NCBI GenBank assembly: GCA_040219295.1
Contig: JAVJST010000005.1
Coordinates: forward strand, 992,001 to 1,056,000
DNA: 64,000 nucleotides
Origin: JAVJST01 sp040219295
Lineage (GTDB): Bacteria; Pseudomonadota; Alphaproteobacteria; Rhodospirillales; Casp-alpha2
Direction: 5' to 3'
The notes beneath the pieces are model-generated. The model was not told the origin of the DNA, made no database searches, and was given only the letters and a program-made list of their open reading frames with translations. The stretch's first letter is position 1, and each line of letters opens with the position of its first letter. Position numbers and translations under genes: made by a program. Shown piece by piece: positions 42,319 through 50,337 of this stretch.

Positions 42319-43425
42319 ATGTCAAAGGGCACGCGCGGCAAACTCGTCGCCTTCTGGCTGATCATGCTGCTGATTCCGGGTCTGGCTGTCCCGGTGGTCC
42401 TGGTCGAGCTCTGGTATCTCTATGGCTACATATCCCTGCGCGGGGATTACTGCGGACCGTTCGGTTTGATCGATGGCGAGATCGGCTGGACCCTCAAGCC
42501 CAATTCGAGGAGTTGCATCATGGGCAAGGATGCGGCCTTCGGCGACATCGCCTTTCGCGGCGAGGTCACAATCGATGCGGAAGGGGCGCGCATACCGGCG
42601 CCGCCGGCGGGCAGCGCCCTGCCGCCGCCCGGTCGCGCAGACGTGCTGGTCATCGGCGACTCCTTCCCCTTCGGTTACGGCATTGACGGTGCCGACACCT
42701 TCGCCGCCCGCCTCGAGACCGTTCATGGTCACGAGACCGCGCTGTTCGCCAGTCCGGCGTACTCGAACGCCCAGGCCATGATGCTGGGCGCGAGGGCTGC
42801 CGAGCTGCACGACCCGTCGGTCATCGTCTACCTGGTCAGCGGGTGGCACCGGGCCGTCTGTACCGGGGCGACACGACCGACGTGGATCCTGAAGCCGTGC
42901 TACTGGACCAATCCGTCAGGCGTCGCGGAACTGGTGGTGCCGCCGGCCGGGTTCGTCGAGCGCGCGGCGGCATGGGGCATGCGGCCGGGCGGCATGGTCG
43001 GCGCCGGCGAGAAGACTCTCGGATACTTCCTGATCAGCCGCCCGGTATCCCGACTATCGGGATACCTCGTGCGGCTCGGCCTGATGAGCGGTTTCGCCGA
43101 CGATTTCTTCGGTATCGCAAGCGATGCGGAGCATGACGCCATCCGCCTCGCCAGCGTTCGGCATGCGCTCAGCCTGCCGGCGCGCTCCGGTGCGCACCTC
43201 ATCGTGCTCGATCCGGAACGCATCTATGCCGTCCACGCCGAGGCCTTCGAGGCGCGGAACGACGTCACCTATGTCGGTCCGGCGCCGTGGCAGGAGGCCG
43301 TCGGCGAACCGATGCGCGCCCTGCCGCCGGACGAGGCGCGGGTGCCCCATGACGGGCACTTCGGGCCCGGAACGCACGCGCTGATCGCCGCCTTCGTGGA
43401 TCGTCTCATACGCGAGATACGCTGA
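42319..43425 (+). CDS. Membrane-anchored SGNH hydrolase-like protein
   Basis: The protein has 368 residues from the ATG at 42319 (MSKGTRGKLVAFW). It has one N-terminal membrane segment. The catalytic serine lies in 'VLVIGDSFPFGYGIDGADTF', and the Asp-x-x-His-like end in 'PHDGHFGPGTHALIAAFVDR'. Between them are 'SPAYSNAQAMMLGARA' and 'VIVYLVSGWHR'. SGNH enzymes of this design act on envelope carbohydrates as acyl-esterases or transferases. It stands alone upstream of the binding-protein genes. Confidence 0.75.
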   Translation: MSKGTRGKLVAFWLIMLLIPGLAVPVVLVELWYLYGYISLRGDYCGPFGLIDGEIGWTLKPNSRSCIMGKDAAFGDIAFRGEVTIDAEGARIPAPPAGSALPPPGRADVLVIGDSFPFGYGIDGADTFAARLETVHGHETALFASPAYSNAQAMMLGARAAELHDPSVIVYLVSGWHRAVCTGATRPTWILKPCYWTNPSGVAELVVPPAGFVERAAAWGMRPGGMVGAGEKTLGYFLISRPVSRLSGYLVRLGLMSGFADDFFGIASDAEHDAIRLASVRHALSLPARSGAHLIVLDPERIYAVHAEAFEARNDVTYVGPAPWQEAVGEPMRALPPDEARVPHDGHFGPGTHALIAAFVDRLIREIR

Positions 43426-43474
43426 ACGCTCATCGAATCGGCGAATTTCATCATTCTGCCGCCTTTTTGCAGAC

Positions 43475-43498
43475 CAATGGTGACTCGGAAAACCATTG
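43475..43498. repeat. Inverted repeat upstream of the first binding-protein gene
   Basis: CAATGGT (43475-43481) and ACCATTG (43492-43498) are perfect inverted arms ten bases apart. They lie about 95 bases before the start of the binding-protein gene. They could be an operator or a hairpin in the leader. Confidence 0.4.
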
Positions 43499-43591
43499 AG
43501 ATGGCGGCGTGCGTCCAGTTTACTTGAGCCGGATGGCCGAAACGGCCTGCCTGAGAACAAGAATTCGCGAACAGGGACAAGGAATTACTCC

Positions 43592-45187
43592 ATGGATACC
43601 AAGAAACATGTGGACGGACTCATCCGTAAACTGACGGCGAAGGAAATCGATCGCCGCCAGTTCATGATGAGTGCCGTCGCCACCGGCATGAGCGTTAGCG
43701 CGGCCACAGCACTCGCCTCGAAAGCCGAGGCCGCAACGCCGAAGAGGGGTGGCCATATCACCATGGGCAAGGGGCATGGATCGACGACCGACACCCTCGA
43801 TCCGGGCCTCTACGAGAATGGTTTTACCCTCGGCATGACGTTCGGATTCAACGGTTACCTGACCGAAGTCGGCGCCGACGGCGCCGTGCACCCGTCGGTC
43901 GCCGAGTCGTGGGAAGCCTCCTCCGATGCCGCGACCTGGACCTTCAAGCTGCGCAAGGGCGTCGAATTCCACAACGGTAAGTCGGTTACCGCCGAGGACG
44001 TCGTCGCATCGATCAATCACCATCGCGGCGAGGACTCGACCTCGGCGGCCAAACCGCTTGTCGATGCCGTGACCGACGTCAAGGCGGACGGCGACAACGT
44101 CGTTATCTCGCTGTCTGCGGGTAACGCCGACTTCCCGTACATCGTCACTGACTATCACATCCCGGTTCAGCCGGCGAAGGACGGCAAGATGAACTGGGAG
44201 CCCGGCGTCGGCTGCGGCCCTTACGAAATGACGCATTTCGATCCCGGCGTGTCGGCCGAGTTCAAGCGCCATGGAAACCACTGGAACAGCGATGTCGCCC
44301 ACTTCGACAGCGCCCAGATCCTGACCTTGACCGACCCGAACGCGCGGACCGCCGCCCTGGTTTCGGGCGACTGCGACGCCATCGACCGCGTCGACCTGAA
44401 GACGGCGGGGCTGTTGGGCCGCAAGCCCGGCGTCAACATCCATTCGGTTGCCGGCACCAAACACTACACGTTCCCGATGCGCTGCGACGTGGCGCCTTTC
44501 GACAACGTCAACGTGCGACGCGCGCTCAAGCATGCCGTCAGGCGTGACGAACTCGTCGAGAAGATCCTGTTCGGTTACGGCGAGGTCGGCAACGACGTGC
44601 CGATCGGTTCTGGCCAGCGTTTCTTCAACAGCGAGATGCCGCAAACGTCGTACGATCCGGACAAGGCCAAGTACTTCCTGAAGCAGGCCGGCATGAGCTC
44701 GCTTTCGGTTGAACTCTCGGCCTCGGATGCGGCGTTCCCGGGTGCGGTGGACGCGGCGGTCCTGATCCAGAATTCGGCCAAGGACTGCGGTATCGACGTC
44801 AATGTCGTGCGTGAGCCGAACGACGGCTACTGGTCCGATGTCTGGATGAACAAGGGCTGGAGCGCCTGTTACTGGGGTGGCCGTCCGGTCGAGGACATGA
44901 TGTTCTCGACGGCCTATCAGTCGGGAGTCGCCTGGAACGACACGTTCTGGTCCAACGCACGGTTCGACGAACTGTTGGTCGCCGCGCGTGCCGAGCTCGA
45001 CGAGAACAAGCGTCGAGAGATGTACTATGAGATGCAAGTCATCCTCAACGAGGACGGCGGTGCTCTCATCCCGTTCTTCGCGTCCTATGTGTTCGCGATC
45101 AACGATGGTGTCGGCCACTCCGATACGTTCGCCTCGAACTGGGATCTCGATGGCGAGCGCTGGATGGAGCGCTGGTGGAAGGCGTAA
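43592..45187 (+). CDS. Tat-exported ABC transporter substrate-binding protein, SBP_bac_5 family (first of a tandem pair)
   Basis: The protein has 531 residues. The N-terminus has a twin-arginine signal ('EIDRRQFMMSAVATGMSVSA'). The binding-protein body shows 'SVAESWEASSDAATWTFKLR', 'GVEFHNGKSVTAEDVVASIN' and 'IGSGQRFFNSEM', typical of the dipeptide/oligopeptide (DppA/OppA) class. The ligand is not known; cluster-5 proteins also bind non-peptides. The next gene is a close paralogue. No permease or ATPase genes are near. Leader bases 43570-43583 are identical to those before the second copy. Confidence 0.92.
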   Translation: MDTKKHVDGLIRKLTAKEIDRRQFMMSAVATGMSVSAATALASKAEAATPKRGGHITMGKGHGSTTDTLDPGLYENGFTLGMTFGFNGYLTEVGADGAVHPSVAESWEASSDAATWTFKLRKGVEFHNGKSVTAEDVVASINHHRGEDSTSAAKPLVDAVTDVKADGDNVVISLSAGNADFPYIVTDYHIPVQPAKDGKMNWEPGVGCGPYEMTHFDPGVSAEFKRHGNHWNSDVAHFDSAQILTLTDPNARTAALVSGDCDAIDRVDLKTAGLLGRKPGVNIHSVAGTKHYTFPMRCDVAPFDNVNVRRALKHAVRRDELVEKILFGYGEVGNDVPIGSGQRFFNSEMPQTSYDPDKAKYFLKQAGMSSLSVELSASDAAFPGAVDAAVLIQNSAKDCGIDVNVVREPNDGYWSDVWMNKGWSACYWGGRPVEDMMFSTAYQSGVAWNDTFWSNARFDELLVAARAELDENKRREMYYEMQVILNEDGGALIPFFASYVFAINDGVGHSDTFASNWDLDGERWMERWWKA

Positions 45188-45217
45188 GCGCCGACCATCC
45201 GTGCGATTTGACGTGCC

Positions 45218-45250
45218 GGGCCGGGAGCAATGCTCCCGGCCCGATGCTTT
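45218..45250 (+). terminator. Terminator between the two binding-protein genes
   Basis: GGGCCGGGAGC (45218-45228) and GCTCCCGGCCC (45232-45242) pair around AAT, and TTTT follows at 45247-45250. The stem is long, so each binding-protein gene is likely its own transcript or the second is expressed at a reduced level. Confidence 0.85.
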
Positions 45251-45425
45251 TGTGAGTGCGAATGCCCAAGCTCATCTAGGTACAACATCACGAAAATATA
45301 ATGAGGTCGTTGTGCGAAAGCCGTTGAGCCCGGTCATAGGGTCTTGTTTACTTGATAGGTCGGCGGCGAAACCCGCCGCCCAAGCAACAATTTCGCAAGA
45401 ATCAACAGGGACAAGGACACGTTCG

Positions 45426-47030
45426 ATGAAAAAGCAGGACTACATCGACGATCTCGGCCGCAAGCTGACGGCCGGCACGATCGATCGCCGCGGTTTCATG
45501 AAGGGCGCGCTGGCGACCGGCATGGCCGTCTCCGCCGCTACCGCACTCGCCGATCAGGCCCAGGCCGCCACCCCGAAGAAGGGCGGCACCATGGTCATGG
45601 GTATCGGGCACGGCTCGACAACCGACAGCAAGGATCCGGGCCTGTTCGAAAACGACTTCACCATCAGTCTGACCCACAGCTACAACGGTTACCTCACGCA
45701 GATCGCGGCGGACGGCTCGCTTGAGCCCTCGGTCGCCGAGTCTTGGGAAAGCTCGCCGGACGCCAAGGTCTGGACGTTCAAGCTTCGGGACGGCGTCGAG
45801 TTCCACAACGGCAAGAGTGTGACGGCCGACGACGTCGTGGCCTCGATCAATCACCATCGGGGTGAGGATTCGACCTCGGCTGCCGCGCCGCTGGTCTCGG
45901 CGGTGACCGACATCAAGGCCGACGGCAAGAACACGGTCGTTGTCACGCTGGGCGCCGGCAACGCCGACTTCCCGTTCATCGTGCACGACTATCACATCCC
46001 GGTCATGCAGGCGACGTCGGACGGCAAGATGGACTATGCGTCCGAGATCGGCTGCGGCGCCTACAAGATCGACCACTACGATACCGGCGTCTCGGCGGAG
46101 CTCTCCAAGCACGCCAATCACTGGGACTCGTCGGTCGGCCACCTCGATGGCGCCCAGATGCTGGTCCTGCATGATCCGAACGCGCGGACGGCGGCGCTGG
46201 TTTCCGGTGACTGTGACTCGATCGACCGTGTCGACCTCAAGACCGCCGGTCTTCTCGGCCGTAAACCGGGCGTCAACCTGCACAAGGTCGACGGCACCCA
46301 GCACTACACCTTCCCGATGCGGGGCGACCAGGCACCCTGGAACGACAACAACATCCGCATGGCGCTGAAGTACGCCTGTGACCGCCAGGAGATGGTCGAC
46401 AAGATTCTTTTCGGCTACGGCGCCGTCGGCAACGATCATCCGATCGGTTCCGGCCAGCGGTTCTTCAACACCGAACTCGAACAGAAGACATTCGATCCCG
46501 ACAAGTCGAAGTACTACCTGAAGCAGGCTGGCCTCGACAGCCTGTCGGTCGACCTGTCGGTGGCCGATGCGGCCTTTGCCGGAGCCATCGATGCCGGGGT
46601 CCTCTATCAGAACTCGGCCAAGAAATGCGGCATTTCGATCAACGTGATCCGCGAGCCGAGCGACGGCTACTGGTCCGACGTCTGGATGAACAAGGGCTGG
46701 TGCGCATCCTACTGGGGCGGCCGTCCGGTCGAGGACCTGATGTTCTCGACGGCCTACGAGTCCGGCGTGGCGTGGAACGAGGCCTTCTGGTCGAACGCCC
46801 GTTTCGACGAGCTGCTCATTGCCGCCCGCGCCGAGCTCGACCAGGACAAGCGCCGCGAGATGTACTGGGAGATGCAGGATATTTGCGCCAACGACTGCAG
46901 CACGGTCATCCCGATGTTCGCGTCCTATGTCTTTGCGACCAACGACTCGGTCGGCCATCCCGACACGTTCGCGACCAACTGGGACAAGGACGGCCATCGC
47001 TGGATGGAGCGTTGGTGGAAGAAATCCTAA
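45426..47030 (+). CDS. Tat-exported ABC transporter substrate-binding protein, SBP_bac_5 family (second copy)
   Basis: The protein has 534 residues from the ATG at 45426. The twin-arginine signal is 'TIDRRGFMKGALATGMAVSA'. Most motifs match the first copy: 'GVEFHNGKSVTADDVVASIN', 'DGYWSDVWMNKGW' and the terminal 'DGHRWMERWWKKS'. The pair clearly arose by duplication, with drift in the ligand lobes. The 238 bases before it hold a terminator and a GC hairpin (GGCGGC at 45362 with GCCGCC at 45375). It converges with the MttB homologue, suggesting that the two may serve one pathway. Confidence 0.92.
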   Translation: MKKQDYIDDLGRKLTAGTIDRRGFMKGALATGMAVSAATALADQAQAATPKKGGTMVMGIGHGSTTDSKDPGLFENDFTISLTHSYNGYLTQIAADGSLEPSVAESWESSPDAKVWTFKLRDGVEFHNGKSVTADDVVASINHHRGEDSTSAAAPLVSAVTDIKADGKNTVVVTLGAGNADFPFIVHDYHIPVMQATSDGKMDYASEIGCGAYKIDHYDTGVSAELSKHANHWDSSVGHLDGAQMLVLHDPNARTAALVSGDCDSIDRVDLKTAGLLGRKPGVNLHKVDGTQHYTFPMRGDQAPWNDNNIRMALKYACDRQEMVDKILFGYGAVGNDHPIGSGQRFFNTELEQKTFDPDKSKYYLKQAGLDSLSVDLSVADAAFAGAIDAGVLYQNSAKKCGISINVIREPSDGYWSDVWMNKGWCASYWGGRPVEDLMFSTAYESGVAWNEAFWSNARFDELLIAARAELDQDKRREMYWEMQDICANDCSTVIPMFASYVFATNDSVGHPDTFATNWDKDGHRWMERWWKKS

Positions 47031-47057
47031 TCACCTGGCGTTTCGAGACGAAAGATG

Positions 47058-47087
47058 CCGGGGGCCCTTGGGCCCCCGGTTTTCGTT
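47058..47087. terminator. Bidirectional terminator
   Basis: CCGGGGGCCC (47058-47067) and GGGCCCCCGG (47070-47079) pair around TT, followed by TTTT. It lies between the second binding-protein gene and the convergent MttB homologue and may serve both. Confidence 0.85.
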
Positions 47088-47113
47088 TGCGGGGGACGCA
47101 GGATGTCGACGGT

Positions 47114-48670
47114 TCAGGAGACGTTGCCTGGTATCTCGCGTTCGCGCCGGGCGATGTAGTCGCGCAATTCCTCGTCCTTGGCAAGGTCAAGCCCGGGCCG
47201 TTCATACTGGGCGAGTTGTGCCTTGGCGAACTCGAGCGCGCGTTGCGTGATTTCCCTGGAGCCGTCCGCCTGCCACTGCTCGAACGAGTTGTTGTCGAAC
47301 AGCTTGGGCAAGAAGAACGCACGCTGGAAGTTTTCCTGGGTGTGCTGGTGGCCGAGATAATGGCCGCCCGGACCGATGTCCTGGACGGCGGCGATTGCCT
47401 CGTCGAAGTCGTCCCACCGGGGACCCTCGACCATGCGGTACGCCATGGCGCACTGCTCCGCGTCGACCACGAACTTCGCCATCGAGCAATGCAGACCGGC
47501 TTCGTTCCAGCCCGCCGAATGCCATATGTAATTGGCGCCGGCGAGACTGACCGCCATCAGCGTCGTGGCCGACTCGTAGCCGGCCTGGGCATCGAACGTC
47601 TTGGCGCCGCCCAGCGTGTTTGAGGTCCGCCACGGCACGCCGTAGTGCCGCGCCATCTGGCCGATCATGAAGTTCATCAGGCTGATCTCGGGCGTTCCTG
47701 CCATGGGCGCGCCCGACGCCATCGATACCGTCGACAGATAGTGGCCGTAGATCGCCGGGGCACCCTTGCGGACAAGCTGGGTGTAGGCCAGCGCCGACAG
47801 CGCCTCGGCATTGAGCTGCGCAACGGCGGGTGCCGTCGAGGCGGGCGTGTTGGCGCCGCCGAGCACGAAAGGCGAGCACAGCACCGGCTGGTTGTGCCGG
47901 GTGAACGCGCGCAGCGCGCCGAGCATTGTCTCGTCCCAGACCAGCGGCGAGTTGCCGTTGATGTTGGCTGTCACGACCGGATGGCTGTCGACGAAATCCT
48001 CGCCGAACAGAATCTTGACCATGTCCATGACGTCTTCGCCGTTCTGGCCGCTCGTCGACATGCCCATGAACGTCTTGTCCGAGTGAACCATCGAGGAATA
48101 GGTAATCCACAGGTGGCGGTGCCCGACAGGTATGTCCATGGGTTCGCAGATGACGTGCGCCGTCGAATGCATCGCCGGCGACATGTGCGCGAGCTTGTGG
48201 AAGGTGCCCAAATCCTCGAGCGTGCCGTAGCGGCGCTCGTCGTCGAGGTCGCGGATGAACGGCGCGCCGGTCATCGGCACGAAGATCGATCGCCCGTCGC
48301 CGAGGCCAACGTTTTTCTCGGGGTTGCGGGCGTGCAACGTGATCTGTGACGGGATCGACCGGATAAGCTCCATTACCAGGTGCCGGTCGAGGTAGACGCG
48401 CTCGCCATCGACCTTGGCGCCGGCCGCCTTCCACTGGCCCGGTGCGATCGGGTCGCGGAAGTCGACGCCGACGTTCTCCAGGATCCACATCGAGGCCTCG
48501 TGGATGCGTTCGACCTGTTCGCGGACCATCGGTTCGGTGTACGGCAGTCCGTGCCTCAACGCGGGCAGCATCGGTTCGATCCGGTTGGTCCGGATCACCC
48601 GACGGGAGTCCCGGCCGCCGCGTCGGGTGTTGCGCGACGTCGGCGTCTCGATCGCGGTCATCGCAGTCAT
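47114..48670 (-). CDS. Trimethylamine-methyltransferase (MttB) family protein, non-pyrrolysine (second copy)
   Basis: The protein has 518 residues from the ATG at 48670, preceded by a textbook GGAGG. It shows 'ENVGVDFRDPIAPGQWKAAG', 'ITLHARNPEKNVGLGDGRSI', 'GAPFIRDLDDERRYGTLEDL' and 'GPGGHYLGHQHTQENFQRAF'. There is no in-frame amber codon, so it is not the pyrrolysine enzyme. The known activity in this subfamily is methyl transfer from glycine betaine to a corrinoid protein; other methylated amines are possible. It diverges from a LysR regulator, which may control it, and converges with the binding-protein genes. Confidence 0.88.
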   Translation of the reverse strand: MTAMTAIETPTSRNTRRGGRDSRRVIRTNRIEPMLPALRHGLPYTEPMVREQVERIHEASMWILENVGVDFRDPIAPGQWKAAGAKVDGERVYLDRHLVMELIRSIPSQITLHARNPEKNVGLGDGRSIFVPMTGAPFIRDLDDERRYGTLEDLGTFHKLAHMSPAMHSTAHVICEPMDIPVGHRHLWITYSSMVHSDKTFMGMSTSGQNGEDVMDMVKILFGEDFVDSHPVVTANINGNSPLVWDETMLGALRAFTRHNQPVLCSPFVLGGANTPASTAPAVAQLNAEALSALAYTQLVRKGAPAIYGHYLSTVSMASGAPMAGTPEISLMNFMIGQMARHYGVPWRTSNTLGGAKTFDAQAGYESATTLMAVSLAGANYIWHSAGWNEAGLHCSMAKFVVDAEQCAMAYRMVEGPRWDDFDEAIAAVQDIGPGGHYLGHQHTQENFQRAFFLPKLFDNNSFEQWQADGSREITQRALEFAKAQLAQYERPGLDLAKDEELRDYIARREREIPGNVS

Positions 48671-48811
48671 GGCAATCCTCCTGCCGTCCACAATGCGTTT
48701 GGATGCGAGATTCCAGAAACGAAAAAGATTCAGAAGCGGGGCGCGATAAATGCACGCTGGACAAACGTGGTGCAGGCTGGCGTATGCTATTGAACCTGCT
48801 AGGAAAATCGC

Positions 48812-49717
48812 ATGGTTCGCCGCTACTACAACCTGCCGTCCCTGACCATGCTGGCCGCGTTCGAGTCGTGTGCGCGCCATATGAGCATCAAGCTTGCGTC
48901 GAGCGAACTGAACGTGACGCCGGGCGCCGTCAGCCGTCAGATCCGCGGCCTCGAGGACGAGGCCGGCACGCCGCTGTTCCATCGCGACAAGGAAGGCATG
49001 CACCTGACCCCGGAGGGTGAAGAACTATACGCCGTCCTTGCGCGCGGGTTCAGCCAGGCTTCCGAAGCCTTCGACCGGATCCGCACCGGACGCGCCCAAT
49101 CGAGCGTGACGCTGGCGTGCTCGACGGCGTTCGGCTCGCTCTGGCTGATGCCCCGGATCGGTGCCTTCTGGCGCGCCCATCCCGAGATCGCGATCAATCA
49201 CATGATATCGGACGTGGCCAACGATTACCGGCGCGCCGAGATCGATCTCAGGATCCGTTATGGCGCCGGGGCCTGGCCCGATGAGATGGCGACCCGGCTG
49301 TTTGGCGACCGCATTTTCCCCGTCTGCGGGCCGGGATACTTCAAGGCGCACAGTAGGACGCCGGGAGAGCGGATCGCCGAGCTCGACCTGCTTCATGTCG
49401 CCGGCGTCGATCCGGAATGGACGAACTGGGAGGAGTTCCTGCGCCGCGCCGGCATCACACATGGTCCCATCGTCGGCCGGCGATTCAACAACTTCTCGGT
49501 CCTGATGCAGGCCGCGATGGACGACCAGGGCGTCGCGCTCGGTTGGGAGCATCTGGTCGCGCCGATGCTGCTGGACCGGCGGTTGAAGAAACTGACGAAA
49601 CTGGGGATCGACGCGCCGGGGGCATATTACCTGACGTGGAACCAGAACCGGGCCCTGTCGCCCGCGGCGGAGACGCTGAAGGACTGGCTGATCGAAACGG
49701 CCGCTGCGGCGGCCTGA
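48812..49717 (+). CDS. LysR family transcriptional regulator, GcvA-like
   Basis: The protein has 301 residues. The N-terminal helix-turn-helix is 'SLTMLAAFESCARHMSIKLA' followed by 'LNVTPGAVSRQIRGLEDEAG'. The effector domain has 'RAEIDLRIRYGAGAWPDEMA' and 'GPGYFKAHSRTPGERIAELD', the GcvA-type pattern. It is divergent from the second MttB gene across 141 bases, the usual layout for a LysR regulator and its target. Its ligand is probably the methylated substrate or a product. Confidence 0.92.
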   Translation: MVRRYYNLPSLTMLAAFESCARHMSIKLASSELNVTPGAVSRQIRGLEDEAGTPLFHRDKEGMHLTPEGEELYAVLARGFSQASEAFDRIRTGRAQSSVTLACSTAFGSLWLMPRIGAFWRAHPEIAINHMISDVANDYRRAEIDLRIRYGAGAWPDEMATRLFGDRIFPVCGPGYFKAHSRTPGERIAELDLLHVAGVDPEWTNWEEFLRRAGITHGPIVGRRFNNFSVLMQAAMDDQGVALGWEHLVAPMLLDRRLKKLTKLGIDAPGAYYLTWNQNRALSPAAETLKDWLIETAAAAA

Positions 49718-49728
49718 ATCCCGATACT

Positions 49729-49746
49729 AAGTAGTTTCCACTACTT
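49729..49746. terminator. Short hairpin after the LysR gene
   Basis: AAGTAGT (49729-49735) and ACTACTT (49740-49746) pair perfectly around TTCC, with one more T after. It may end the LysR transcript or act as an operator for the next two genes, whose first start is about 55 bases downstream. Confidence 0.4.
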
Positions 49747-49800
49747 TCGATCCGATGTATGATCTCGGCGCGTTCATACCAGAAGCACCGAAGGTGGCAC

Positions 49801-50337
49801 ATGATCTTGTTGGTCCGGCACATTCTTGTTCGGCTCGCCGGCGCGACGATTGCGGTCGTATTCGGTTTGTCGCTGATCTGTCCGACTGCGGCGACGGCGG
49901 GACTCGCTACGCCGGCGGGGCCGGTGATCCTCGTGGTCAAGGGCAAGATCGGCGAAACCAACGTCGGCGACGAAGCCCATTTCGACCGGGAAATGCTGAT
50001 GGCCCTCGGGATGCGTTCACTAACCACGCACAACCCCTTCGAAACCGGGTTGCAGGAATACGAGGGCGTGCTGTTTTCCGATGTTCTCAAGGCCGTCGAC
50101 GCGGACGGCGAGGTACTGGTCGGGACGGCGCTCGACGGCTACTCGATCGAGATCCCGGTCGAGGACATCATGACGTTTCCAGTGATGCTGGCGATGACGT
50201 GGAACGGCGAGGTCATGCGTCCCCGCAACAAGGGACCATTGTGGGTCGTGTACCCGATCGATCAATACCCGGAACTACAGGACGAGACATACAGTGTTCG
50301 CACAATCTGGCAGCTGGCTGACATCGACGTTCGCTAG
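49801..50337 (+). CDS. Periplasmic sulfite-oxidase-fold (Oxidored_molyb-like) protein without the molybdenum cysteine
   Basis: The protein has 178 residues from the ATG at 49801, after AGGTGG; an ATG at 49759 is less likely. A signal peptide ends near 'PTAATAGL'. The mature domain resembles the molybdopterin-binding fold: 'GPVILVVKGKIGETN', 'GVLFSDVLKAV', 'DGYSIEIPVEDI' and 'KGPLWVVYPID'. It contains no cysteine, so it cannot bind molybdenum as sulfite oxidase does. Its 3' end overlaps the histidine kinase by 44 bases. It is probably a periplasmic sensor partner for that kinase. Confidence 0.75.
   Translation: MILLVRHILVRLAGATIAVVFGLSLICPTAATAGLATPAGPVILVVKGKIGETNVGDEAHFDREMLMALGMRSLTTHNPFETGLQEYEGVLFSDVLKAVDADGEVLVGTALDGYSIEIPVEDIMTFPVMLAMTWNGEVMRPRNKGPLWVVYPIDQYPELQDETYSVRTIWQLADIDVR

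Noticed and set aside
45402..46997. A 531-residue open frame on the minus strand
   Set aside because: It is antisense to the second binding-protein gene. The parallel frame opposite the first copy (43520-45118) shows that it merely mirrors duplicated coding sequence.
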